Positions 1 through 7,880 of a stretch of 64,000 nt of DNA are shown piece by piece. Both the position numbers and the translations under genes were made by a program. Under the pieces are notes generated by a model. The model was not told the origin of the DNA, did not search any database, and worked only from the letters and a program-made list of their open reading frames with translations. Every line of letters starts with the position of its first letter. The stretch's first letter is position 1. This DNA is from Gammaproteobacteria bacterium. GTDB lineage: Bacteria; Pseudomonadota; Gammaproteobacteria; Steroidobacterales; XN24. Location: NCBI GenBank assembly GCA_024640085.1, contig JAHEFR010000017.1, positions 1 to 64,000 on the forward strand, written 5' to 3'.

Positions 1-129
1 CCGTGTCGCAAAAAGCACCAGACCGATGACGATGCCACGGTATATCCGGTCCGGGACCGTCCCCCGGTCTTCGGGTCCGCTCAGGCCCATCCACCCGGAC
101 TGTGGCCGGGCCAGCGTTACCAGGATCAC
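1..129 (-). CDS. Possible N-terminus of a membrane protein, cut by the left edge
   Basis: An open frame on the minus strand runs off the left edge. Read from a GTG at 129 it begins VILVTLARPQSGWM and later shows the hydrophobic stretch GIVIGLVLFAT, which looks like the start of a membrane segment. An in-frame ATG at 90 with a weak GGGTGG in front is an alternative start. The frame is closed by a stop upstream of the AT-rich stretch at 211-255, so the gene would be divergent from the HxlR-type regulator and could be its target. Only about 43 codons are visible and there is no convincing ribosome site, so the family cannot be named and the call is tentative. Confidence 0.3.
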   Translation of the reverse strand, partial: MILVTLARPQSGWMGLSGPEDRGTVPDRIYRGIVIGLVLFATR

Positions 130-210
130 ACCTGAGAACGGGGAGAAACCGGCGTCAATGCGGAATGCCCGGAACAGGACGGGTGCGAACCATTTCTGTT
201 ATGGCATTGC

Positions 211-260
211 TAATTACTTTAATTAAGTATAGCGCTTTAAAAAAGTATAGTTTTTGCTAC
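211..260 (+). promoter_or_regulatory. AT-rich promoter with direct AAGTATAG repeats
   Basis: This short AT-rich island in GC-rich DNA carries two exact copies of AAGTATAG at 225-232 and 243-250, 18 bp apart, plus a TTAATTAA palindrome at 219-226. A -10-like TATAGT (246-251) lies 17 bp after TTAAGT (223-228), so the second repeat overlaps the -10. HxlR-family regulators are known to bind repeated sites near their own promoters, so autoregulation is the likely reading. Transcription from here would begin near 258, which rules out the TTG at 254 as the start of the regulator. Confidence 0.5.
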
Positions 261-289
261 ACTGCAGTCTGGCCGTCGCGAGTGATCGA

Positions 290-928
290 GTGCCCCGTCG
301 CAGCTATCAGCAAGCCTGTTCCCTGGCCCGCGCGTTGGACGCGGTCGGGGAGCGCTGGACCCTTCTGGTGGTACGCGAATTGCTGCTGGGGCCTCTCCGC
401 TACGGGGAGATTCACGACCGGCTGCCCGGCATGGGCACCAATCTCCTGGCGGATCGGTTGAAGACCATGGAGAAGATCGGACTGGTGGAGCGCACGCCAG
501 CGGACAATGGGCACAGGTGGTCTCTCACCGAGGCAGGGCGGGGTCTGGAACCTGCGCTGATGGAACTCATCAGGTGGGCCATGAAGACCCGGCTACCCTC
601 CCGGTCCGGCGAAATCAACCGGCCGGAATGGGACCTGGTGGCGATGAAAGCCCTCTACCGGAAGGGACCCGGCGTCGACACCGACGGCCGCTACCAGCTC
701 GTCCTTAACGGTGTGCCCGCGATACTCGAGGTCAGGGATGGACAGCTCGATGTCCATTGCGGCCGGGCAGAGGCACCGGCCGCGGTCATCGGAATGGACT
801 CCGCGACAGGCTGGCAGCTCGCGACCGGGTCGCTGACCCAGGCCCAGGCCCTGCGGGACGGCCGGCTTACCATCCATGGGGAGCGGGAGCGGGCGGCACG
901 GCTACTCGGCTGCTTCCGGGCTTGGTGA
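290..928 (+). CDS. HxlR-family transcriptional regulator with C-terminal SCP2-like domain
   Basis: Winged-helix repressor or activator of the HxlR type. Residues 1-100 match the family signature: CSLARALDAVGERWTLLVVR, then LLLGPLRYGEIHDRLPGM, the recognition helix region TNLLADRLKTMEKIGLVER and the wing. The remaining half is not part of the minimal HxlR fold (about 100-120 residues) and resembles the sterol-carrier-like tail seen in longer members (MDSATGWQLATGSL, then ALRDGRLTIHG), which may bind a small hydrophobic ligand. I chose the GTG at 290 because it gives the usual start PRRSYQQACSLARALD and lies downstream of the predicted transcription start; the frame itself is open from a TTG at 254. 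The ligand and targets are unknown. The divergent frame at the left edge is a candidate target. Confidence 0.85.
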   Translation: MPRRSYQQACSLARALDAVGERWTLLVVRELLLGPLRYGEIHDRLPGMGTNLLADRLKTMEKIGLVERTPADNGHRWSLTEAGRGLEPALMELIRWAMKTRLPSRSGEINRPEWDLVAMKALYRKGPGVDTDGRYQLVLNGVPAILEVRDGQLDVHCGRAEAPAAVIGMDSATGWQLATGSLTQAQALRDGRLTIHGERERAARLLGCFRAW

Positions 929-934
929 GATCGC

Positions 935-1744
935 CTACTGAGTGTCCAGATGCCGGAACTTGTCCTCCATGGGGCGACCGAACAGGGCGACCCCGCCGGG
1001 CATCAGGGCCTGTTCCCAGCTCCCGTACATGGGATTCGGAATCATGAACCAGTACGTACCCCAGCGCTGGGCGTTAACCGTGGCCAGATAAAGTCGCTGC
1101 TCATCGTCAGCACCTTTCGGTAGCGGGACGAAATCGGCCAGGTCATCGCCGACGACCTGCAGCACTCTGTGGTGCTGGCCGATGAACTCCCGGCGGCTGC
1201 TCTTGTCCCGCGTCCATTCCTCCGTCTCCTCGCGGGTGAGAACCACGTCTTCCTCCGACGCCACGGGGAAACCGGCGGCCAGCAGATTGCGGCGCGTGTC
1301 GTCCTCGAGAACGTGGTGACGATTGGTCACATAGAACACCGTGATGCCCCGATCGGCAGCCGCGTGCAGGTAGTCCGCCGCCCCCGGCACGGCCGGCGCC
1401 GCCGCCTCGCTGACCCACTTGCGCCAGCTATCTCTCGTGAACCCCTCCCGGGCCCGGATCATGCGCCCCTGGTGACCGGAGTTGTCCAGCACAGTCTCAT
1501 CCACGTCGACGATGATCGCCGGCCTGAGCTCTGCCCCGGTTCGTCCACCCTCCAGCGCTGTCCATCCAGGGTCAGCCAGCGCCCCATCGAGTCCCCGCGT
1601 GGCCATGCCGAACACCTGTCGGGTGGAGATCGCGTACTCGGCGCTGGTCTGGACCCAAAGGGTGCTGTGCAGCCTCTCGTCGGGCGGTGGCGAGGCACAC
1701 CCTGCGAGCAACGCAACCGCCACCATCAGGAGCCTGCGGCTCAT
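935..1744 (-). CDS. HAD-superfamily acid phosphatase lipoprotein (class B / e(P4)-like)
   Basis: Predicted outer-membrane-anchored phosphomonoesterase. The first 18 residues form a lipoprotein signal with the lipobox LLAGC. HAD motif I is DVDETVLDN (nucleophile Asp and acid/base Asp), motif II is the T of FYVTNRHH, and the metal-binding motif is GDDLADF, as in Haemophilus e(P4), where it dephosphorylates nucleotides at the cell surface. The tail FMIPNPMYGSWEQAL is also typical of the family, and 269 residues is the normal length. The frame is open 62 codons further upstream, but only the ATG at 1744 yields a signal peptide, and GGAG/GGGA lies in front of it. It ends seven bases from the end of the convergent HxlR gene. 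Substrate specificity is not readable from sequence. Confidence 0.9.
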   Translation of the reverse strand: MSRRLLMVAVALLAGCASPPPDERLHSTLWVQTSAEYAISTRQVFGMATRGLDGALADPGWTALEGGRTGAELRPAIIVDVDETVLDNSGHQGRMIRAREGFTRDSWRKWVSEAAAPAVPGAADYLHAAADRGITVFYVTNRHHVLEDDTRRNLLAAGFPVASEEDVVLTREETEEWTRDKSSRREFIGQHHRVLQVVGDDLADFVPLPKGADDEQRLYLATVNAQRWGTYWFMIPNPMYGSWEQALMPGGVALFGRPMEDKFRHLDTQ

Positions 1745-2134
1745 CACAATCCCGGCTCCCGCCGCGACTCCCTCGACGGGTCCACAGCGGTCGGCCTCAA
1801 AGGCCCCGCCCGGCGTCAGGGCATGGTCAGGACGCCGGTGGTAGTGACGGGCGCACAGGGCCATAGTCGACAAGCCGATCGCGACGAGCGTGTCCCGCAG
1901 TAGCGCGCCTGACCAATCCACTATGAGCATTCCCGTCGATCCGCCCCGTGCGTCACGTACTCCGTCAACTTTACACGAGTCGCCTGCCCGTCTGCCGGCG
2001 TCGCGCCGCCGCGACGGAGAATCGCGCGGTCTCCATCTCCTTGCGTCGGCGCGAGCATGTCTTTAACTTGTCGCCCTCCCCGCCCGCGGGCTCCCGTGGA
2101 ACCCCGGGGGGACCGTCCCGGAAGCCAGACTGCG
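1745..2134. other. Divergent intergenic region, no gene seen
   Basis: About 390 bases separate the minus-strand acid phosphatase from the plus-strand M3 peptidase. Promoters for both must lie here, but I see no clear -35/-10 pair, no hairpin and no frame with a ribosome site. Extensions of both neighbouring frames run through it but would destroy their signal peptides. Confidence 0.4.
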
Positions 2135-4183
2135 ATGCGCCTGACACCGCTATCCAGATACCCCGAGCCACTGGCGATTCTCTGCCTGTTGCTGTCCGTC
2201 GCCGCCTGTGGCCCGGCGGACCCGCCGCGGAGCCAGACCCATGACGGCCCGCCGGCGACTGCTGGTGAAGCCCTGGCGACACAATGCGCCGAGGACCTGG
2301 TCCGGGCGGCAGCGGCGCTCTCCGAGCTGGAAAGCTACGACGGGCCGATAACCGTGCAGACCGTCCTGGAGCCGCTCAACGAACTGGAGGCGATGCTTTT
2401 CGACGGCTCCAGTGGCCCCGGTCTGCTCCGGCGAGTCGCTCCCGACCCGTCGGTCCGGGAGGCCGCCGCCGATTGCGAGCGCGACTTCTCGGCGCTCCAG
2501 ACTCGCGCCCAGTTGTCGCGTCCGCTCTACGAGCGTTTGTCCGCGGTTGACGTATCCGATGCAGACGCAAAGACGCGCCGATTCGTGGAGGTGACCCTGC
2601 GTGACTACCGCCTGAGCGGCATCGACCAGGATCCGCCGTCGCGAGTCCGGATCGAGGCTTTGCAGGACGAGATCACGGTCCTCGAGCAGACGTTCATGAA
2701 GAACATCACCGAGGACGTGCGCGGCATCGATGTCCGGTCGCCCGAAGACCTGGCAGGGATGCCCGCGGACTGGATCGCTTCGCACCCTCCGGGCGAGGAC
2801 GGGATGGTGAGGGTGACCACGAACTACCCCGACTACATGCCGTTTATGCGTTACTCGGGCCGCGACGACTTGCGTCGGGAACTCTATCTGGCGTTCAACA
2901 CACGGGGCTACCCCGCCAACCGCGACGTCCTCCGGCAGCTCCTGGAGACGCGGTACGAGATAGCCCGGCTGCAGGGCTTCGAGACCTGGGCTGACAAGGC
3001 GGGCGCGGACAAGATGATCGGTGACGCCGCCAACGCGAGGCGATTCATCGACGCTGCGCTGGCCACCTCCCGACCGCGGGCGGAAGCGGATTACCTAGCG
3101 CTGCTCGAACAACTCGGCAATACCGAGGCGGAGACGGAGGCGGTGGAAGCATGGCAGATTGCATACGTCACGGAGCAGCTCATCCAAGACCGCTACCAGG
3201 TCTCCAGCGAGGAACTGCGGCAGTACTTCGAGTACGAACGGGTCCGCGACGGCATCTTCGCCCTGACCACGGACCTGTTTGGCCTCGAAATCCGCGCGCG
3301 GCCCGATGCCGAGACCTGGGACGACAGTGTCGAGGCCTACGAGTTCGTGGAGGACGGCAGGATCGTCGGGCGTTTCTACCTGGACATGCATCCGAGGGAT
3401 GGCAAGTACAAGCACGCCTCTCATGTTTACTACCGGGTCGGCCTGGAAAGCAAGCGCATCCCCGAGTCGGCCCTGGTCTGCAACTTCCCCGGTGGCGACG
3501 GCCACCCCGTCAGGATGGAGCATCGACAGGTTGAGACCTTCCTCCACGAATTCGGTCACCTGATCCACTACCACCTGCGTTATCACCAGCCCTGGGTGGG
3601 GATCAGCCAGCCGGAGCGCGACTTCATCGAGGCGCCCTCACAGATGCTGGAAGAATGGATCTACGATCCTGAAACGCTCCGCCGGTTCGCGGTCAACGAC
3701 GAAGGCGAACCCATCCCGGTCGAGACCGTCGAGCGCACCGCCGCCGCCAGGGCCTTCGGCGAAGGCCTGCGGGTGTACGGCGGGCTGGCCCTGGCCGACC
3801 TCTCCCTGAGCCTGCACGATCGGCCGCCGACGGAGTTCGACCTGGAGGAGTTGTACCAGCAGATCGCGGAGAGCCACGCTATCGTGCCCCACGTGGCGGA
3901 GATTCGGAAGTTCGCGAATTTTGGCCACCTGGGCCAATCATCCTATTCTGCCTCGTATTACACCTACATGTGGTCCCAGGCGATCGCCTACGACTTGTTC
4001 AGCCGCTTCGAGGAGGCCGGCCTCAGGGACCGCGAGACCGCCATGGAGTATCGGCGAGTGGTGCTGGAGCCCGGCGGCTCGAAACCCGCCGCGGACTCTA
4101 TCGCCGAGTTTCTCGACCGGCCTTTCAACCTGGAGGCCTTCGAGCGGCGTCTCACGATGAATGCATCTGACGACAAGCCATAA
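2135..4183 (+). CDS. M3-family zinc metallopeptidase lipoprotein (first of a tandem pair)
   Basis: Predicted periplasmic or outer-membrane-anchored oligopeptidase of the thimet oligopeptidase/Dcp clan. Residues 1-24 are a lipoprotein signal (LCLLLSVAACGP, Cys is the lipid site). The zinc site is HEFGHLIH at residue 471, and the third ligand is expected in the downstream ERDFIEAPSQMLEEW, which matches the family's E-x-PSQ-E signature. The Gly/Tyr-rich region near the C-terminus (FGHLGQSSYSASYYTYMWS) also matches M3 substrate-binding loops. At 682 residues it is normal for the family. The frame is open from 2057, but only the ATG at 2135 gives the lipobox. A paralogue follows ten bases downstream. 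Substrates are likely short peptides; exact specificity is unknown. Confidence 0.9.
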   Translation: MRLTPLSRYPEPLAILCLLLSVAACGPADPPRSQTHDGPPATAGEALATQCAEDLVRAAAALSELESYDGPITVQTVLEPLNELEAMLFDGSSGPGLLRRVAPDPSVREAAADCERDFSALQTRAQLSRPLYERLSAVDVSDADAKTRRFVEVTLRDYRLSGIDQDPPSRVRIEALQDEITVLEQTFMKNITEDVRGIDVRSPEDLAGMPADWIASHPPGEDGMVRVTTNYPDYMPFMRYSGRDDLRRELYLAFNTRGYPANRDVLRQLLETRYEIARLQGFETWADKAGADKMIGDAANARRFIDAALATSRPRAEADYLALLEQLGNTEAETEAVEAWQIAYVTEQLIQDRYQVSSEELRQYFEYERVRDGIFALTTDLFGLEIRARPDAETWDDSVEAYEFVEDGRIVGRFYLDMHPRDGKYKHASHVYYRVGLESKRIPESALVCNFPGGDGHPVRMEHRQVETFLHEFGHLIHYHLRYHQPWVGISQPERDFIEAPSQMLEEWIYDPETLRRFAVNDEGEPIPVETVERTAAARAFGEGLRVYGGLALADLSLSLHDRPPTEFDLEELYQQIAESHAIVPHVAEIRKFANFGHLGQSSYSASYYTYMWSQAIAYDLFSRFEEAGLRDRETAMEYRRVVLEPGGSKPAADSIAEFLDRPFNLEAFERRLTMNASDDKP

Positions 4184-4193
4184 CCGAACAGAC

Positions 4194-6278
4194 ATGATCA
4201 ACAAGACCCATTGGACCTGGATCGGCGCGTCTCTGCTGGCGCTGACCGTCTCCGCCTGCGGGCGTGACGAGGCTCCCGCCGAGCCGGCGCCCACAGTTGC
4301 TGCCGATACCGCGCCGGCCGAAGTGTCACCAGCAGCCGGGCAAAGCGATGCCTCCCGGGCCTACCAGGAACGTTGTGACGTCGGGCTCGCCTCGGTGGAG
4401 GCATTGCTGGCCGCCCTGGAGGAACCTCGCGACGATTACACCCTCGCGACGGTGTTCGAGCCTTTCAACGAGCTGACGCGCCAGATCGACAACAACATGT
4501 TCTATGCGCAGCTGATGTTCTATGCCCACCCGGACGCGGAGGTCCGTCGAATCGCCGGCGAGTGCGACCAGAAATTCCAGGGACTCAATACGCGCCTGTT
4601 CCTCTCCGGACCGGTGTTCGAGGCGTTCGCCGCCGTCGACGTCAGCGGCGAGGACGCCGAAACCCGCTATTTCGCCGAAAAGCAGCGACTCCAGTTCAAG
4701 CTCAACGGCGTAAGCCAGGACGAGGCCACCCGGGCGAAGATCCGGGCCGTGAGCGACGAGATCGTGGCGCTGGAGAACGAGTTCGCGGCCAACATCGCCA
4801 GCGACGTGCGCTCGGTGAAGGTGGACTCTCCCGAGAACCTGGCAGGCCTGCCGGCAGACTGGATCGAGAGCCACCCGCCAGGGGATGACGGCAGGATCAC
4901 CATCACCACCCAGTACCCCGACTACGTGCCTGTCATGCGCTATGCCGAAGACGAGGACCTGCGCCGGGAACTCTATTTCGACTACAACAACCTCGCCTAT
5001 CCGGCCAACAAGGAAGTGCTCGCCAAGCTGGTGGCCAAGCGGAACGAACTGGCCGGTCTCACCGGGTTCGAAACCTGGGCCGACGCCATGAACGTCACCA
5101 AGATGTCCGGCAGCGCCGCCGAGGTTCGCCGGTTCATCGACAAGGCCGCCGACGCGGCCCGGGATCGGGCCCACGCCGACGCCGCCGTGTACCTGGACCG
5201 GCTCCGGCAGGATTCGCCTGAAGCCGGGGCTGTGGCGCCATGGCAGACCTCGTACCTCGGCAACAAGCTCCGCAAGGAACTCTTCTCCATGGACGCGGCC
5301 GAGGTCAGACCATATTTCGAATATCAGAAGGTCCGCGACGGGATCTTCGAGCTGACCAAGGACCTGTTCGGATACACGATCGTGCCCATCGACGCCGAAG
5401 TCTGGCATCCGAGCGTCCAGGTCTACGAGATGTGGGATGGCGACCAGTTGCTGGGGACCTTCTATCTGGACATGCACCCGCGGAAGGGCAAGTTCAATCA
5501 CGCGGCCATGTTCCAGATGGACGTGGGCCAGGAAGGCCAGCACCTGCCCTCCGCGGCCCTCCTGACAAATCTCCCCGGAGAGAACGGCAAGGGATACCTG
5601 GAACTCAGAGACGTGGAGACCTTCCTCCACGAATTCGGCCACCTGGTCCACTGGCTGACCATGAACCACCAGCGCTGGGTCAGGAATACGATGCCCGAGT
5701 GGGACTTCATCGAGGCGCCTTCGCAGATGCTGGAGTACTGGCTGTATGACACGCCGACCGTGCAGCGATTCGCCACCAACGACGCCGGCGAGCCCATCCC
5801 GGCAGAGATGGTGCAGCAGACCCTGGACGCCAAGGCTTTCGGCGAGGGCATCACCGTCTTCAGCCAGATGGAACTGGCGGACCTGTCCCTCAGCCTGCAC
5901 GACCGCGACCCGGCGTCTTTCGATATCGACGGATTGTCCGAGGAACTGGATGAGGAGTACCGGCTGTTCGGGGAAGCCGGGGGTACCCATCACTACGCGG
6001 CCTTCAGCCACCTGGGCAACGCGCCCTACGCAGCCTCCTACTATCTCTACATGTGGTCACTGGTGATCGCCGACGACATGTTCAGCCGCTTCCAGACCGA
6101 GGGCCTGCGCAACCGGGACACAAGCTTCTCCTATCGTGACGAAGTGCTGGTCCCGGGGGGGTCGCGGCCGGCCGCCGAGTCGGTACGGGCCTTCCTGGGC
6201 CGCCCCTACAACTTCGACGCATTCCAGGAGCGGCTGGGTGACCGGCCCGAACCCGGCGATACGGGAGCGGGAAAATGA
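4194..6278 (+). CDS. M3-family zinc metallopeptidase lipoprotein (second of a tandem pair)
   Basis: Paralogue of the preceding gene, with the same layout along its whole length: lipobox LLALTVSACGRD near residue 20, HEFGHLVH at residue 479, EWDFIEAPSQMLEYW, and FSHLGNAPYAASYYLYMWS. It is 694 residues long. The region after the lipobox is rich in Ala, Pro and Glu, a flexible linker usual for surface lipoproteins. I chose the ATG at 4194, ten bases after the upstream stop, because an in-frame ATG at 4161 would bury the signal. No strong ribosome site is visible, so translation is probably coupled to the first peptidase. The pair looks like a local tandem duplication that has diverged, and the two may differ in peptide preference. 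Confidence 0.9.
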   Translation: MINKTHWTWIGASLLALTVSACGRDEAPAEPAPTVAADTAPAEVSPAAGQSDASRAYQERCDVGLASVEALLAALEEPRDDYTLATVFEPFNELTRQIDNNMFYAQLMFYAHPDAEVRRIAGECDQKFQGLNTRLFLSGPVFEAFAAVDVSGEDAETRYFAEKQRLQFKLNGVSQDEATRAKIRAVSDEIVALENEFAANIASDVRSVKVDSPENLAGLPADWIESHPPGDDGRITITTQYPDYVPVMRYAEDEDLRRELYFDYNNLAYPANKEVLAKLVAKRNELAGLTGFETWADAMNVTKMSGSAAEVRRFIDKAADAARDRAHADAAVYLDRLRQDSPEAGAVAPWQTSYLGNKLRKELFSMDAAEVRPYFEYQKVRDGIFELTKDLFGYTIVPIDAEVWHPSVQVYEMWDGDQLLGTFYLDMHPRKGKFNHAAMFQMDVGQEGQHLPSAALLTNLPGENGKGYLELRDVETFLHEFGHLVHWLTMNHQRWVRNTMPEWDFIEAPSQMLEYWLYDTPTVQRFATNDAGEPIPAEMVQQTLDAKAFGEGITVFSQMELADLSLSLHDRDPASFDIDGLSEELDEEYRLFGEAGGTHHYAAFSHLGNAPYAASYYLYMWSLVIADDMFSRFQTEGLRNRDTSFSYRDEVLVPGGSRPAAESVRAFLGRPYNFDAFQERLGDRPEPGDTGAGK

Positions 6279-6381
6279 ATGCGATCCCGGTCATGGATCG
6301 GACCGGCGTCAGGGACGACGTTTCTGACACGGACCGACCCGGCCCCGGATTCCGCAACCGGGTGCCGGATCGGGAGTCCCC

Positions 6382-7035
6382 ATGAAACCTGCCCTGGTCA
6401 TCGGCAACAGGAATTACTCGACGTGGTCTCTGCGCCCGTGGCTGTTTCTCCGCTACCACGGCGTGGATTTCGATGAAGTCCGCCTGCCCCTGGACACTGA
6501 AGAATTCCGCTCGCGTATCGGTGACTACACGCCCGCCGGGCGGGTGCCGGTGCTGGTCCACGGCGATCACCGGGTCTGGGAGTCCCTGGCCATCTGCGAG
6601 TATGCCGCCGAGACGTTCCCGGGAATCCCAGGCTGGCCAGAGGACCCCGAGGGACGCGCGGAAGCCAGATCGGTCGCCTGCGAAATGCATGCGGGCTTCG
6701 CGGCCCTGCGCAATGAATTGCCGATGAACTGCCGGGCCGTGGGGCGCCAAGTCACACCAAGTGCCGCCGCTCGGTGCGACATCGATCGCGTCGTCGCGAT
6801 CTGGAACGGTGCAAGGGGCCGGTTCGGATCGGACGGCCCGTGGCTTTACGGAAGCTTCTGCATTGCCGATGCCATGTTTGCGCCGGTGGCCAGCCGCTTC
6901 CTCACCTACGGGATCCCGTTGCAGGATGCCGCGGCGGACTGGGCCAGGGAAATCCTCGGCCACCCGGGCATGCAGGAGTGGATCGAGGCCGCGCGCGTCG
7001 AGCCGGAGGTCATCGAAGCAGACGAAACGGGGTAA
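6382..7035 (+). CDS. Glutathione S-transferase family protein
   Basis: Cytoplasmic GST of 217 residues. The N-terminal thioredoxin-like domain (1-80) begins with IGNRNYSTWSLRPWLFL, where the Ser of NYSTWS is the likely glutathione-contacting residue, followed by the cis-Pro motif RVPVLV (about 54-59) and the ES loop VWESLAICEYAAE. The helical C-terminal domain (95-205) contains SFCIADAMFAPVASR, the usual N-capping box region. This pattern resembles the YfcF-like subgroup. It starts about 100 bases after the peptidase pair, and the substrate cannot be inferred. An alternative role in stress or detoxification is generic to the family. Confidence 0.85.
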   Translation: MKPALVIGNRNYSTWSLRPWLFLRYHGVDFDEVRLPLDTEEFRSRIGDYTPAGRVPVLVHGDHRVWESLAICEYAAETFPGIPGWPEDPEGRAEARSVACEMHAGFAALRNELPMNCRAVGRQVTPSAAARCDIDRVVAIWNGARGRFGSDGPWLYGSFCIADAMFAPVASRFLTYGIPLQDAAADWAREILGHPGMQEWIEAARVEPEVIEADETG

Positions 7036-7044
7036 TGCGAAGGC

Positions 7045-7647
7045 TCAGCGCCTGCCGCCCTTGCCACGGCCCGTATCGCCGCCGTCACCCTTGCGGCCAC
7101 CTTCATCGCGATCGTTGCCCTTGCCCTGCCCGGTGCCGCCGGCGGGACCATCCGGGGGGCCTTTCTGCAAGACCTTCTCGCCTGGCTGCTTGTCGCCAGC
7201 ACCGTGGTAGCCGTCCGTGGGCTCCTTGTCCGGATCAAGCGGTCCGGGCATCTCTTCGCTGGCCTCGCCGGCCTGCTCCGTCACCCGGGATCGGTCCTGG
7301 GTCTCCGTCCGCTCCTGCACGGTTTCGCGGCGCCCGTCACCTGCCTCCGGGCCGCCTTGCACGCTCTGCCGTTCCTCTTCCTCCGTCCGCTGCCGCTCTC
7401 TCGCCTGTTCACCTGTCGCGGCCGGGGTCTCGTCCCGGCCCTCCGATCTCATCTTGAGTTCCTTTTCCCCCTGCCGCGTCTGCTGCTCTCTTTGGCGGTT
7501 GCCATCGCCCGTGTCATCGCCAGATGCGTCCGGCGCGACCACAACCACCGGATCGGCCTCAGCCGCCTGCGCCCCCGAGCCGGTCACGAAGACCGTCATC
7601 AAAGTCGCCGCCAGGCAGACCATCAATGTTTCGGGATGCGTCCGCAT
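7045..7647 (-). CDS. Exported, highly charged low-complexity protein of unknown function
   Basis: A strong ribosome site (GGAGGAG, seven bases before the ATG at 7647) and a clear signal peptide (hydrophobic CLAATLMTVFVTGSGAQA, cleavage likely after AQA) support this as a real gene, although the opposite strand is also open. The mature 170 residues are almost all Glu, Gln, Arg, Asp, Gly, Thr and Pro, with no hydrophobic core, for example a QRTEEEERQ stretch and a Gly/Lys/Arg-rich tail ending GRGKGGRR. It is predicted to be disordered in the periplasm or outside the cell. I recognise no family. It lies convergent to the GST and divergent from the MDR oxidoreductase. Confidence 0.65.
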   Translation of the reverse strand: MRTHPETLMVCLAATLMTVFVTGSGAQAAEADPVVVVAPDASGDDTGDGNRQREQQTRQGEKELKMRSEGRDETPAATGEQARERQRTEEEERQSVQGGPEAGDGRRETVQERTETQDRSRVTEQAGEASEEMPGPLDPDKEPTDGYHGAGDKQPGEKVLQKGPPDGPAGGTGQGKGNDRDEGGRKGDGGDTGRGKGGRR

Positions 7648-7880
7648 CGCGGTCTCCTCCGATCAGCCATCCTTCAAGTTGATTACAGCCCCGGCCAGGC
7701 GGTACCACCATGGGGAATATCACCCATCCGTCAGCCCGGCGATCCCGCTGCGCCAGGTCAGCGGGGAGTAGACTGTTATCCGACGTCGACAGGCAGCAAA
7801 GAGGTCGAGCACATGCCGGAATCACCGGCAATGAGAGTCCATGCGGTCGCACCACGGGATCCTCCGGGCGAGATCCGGGC

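Noticed and set aside
4326-6011. A 561-codon open frame on the minus strand opposite the second M3 peptidase
   Set aside because: It lies wholly inside a gene with lipobox, HEFGH and family motifs; its product is Val/Leu/Gly/His-rich with no motif, as expected from antisense of GC-rich coding DNA.
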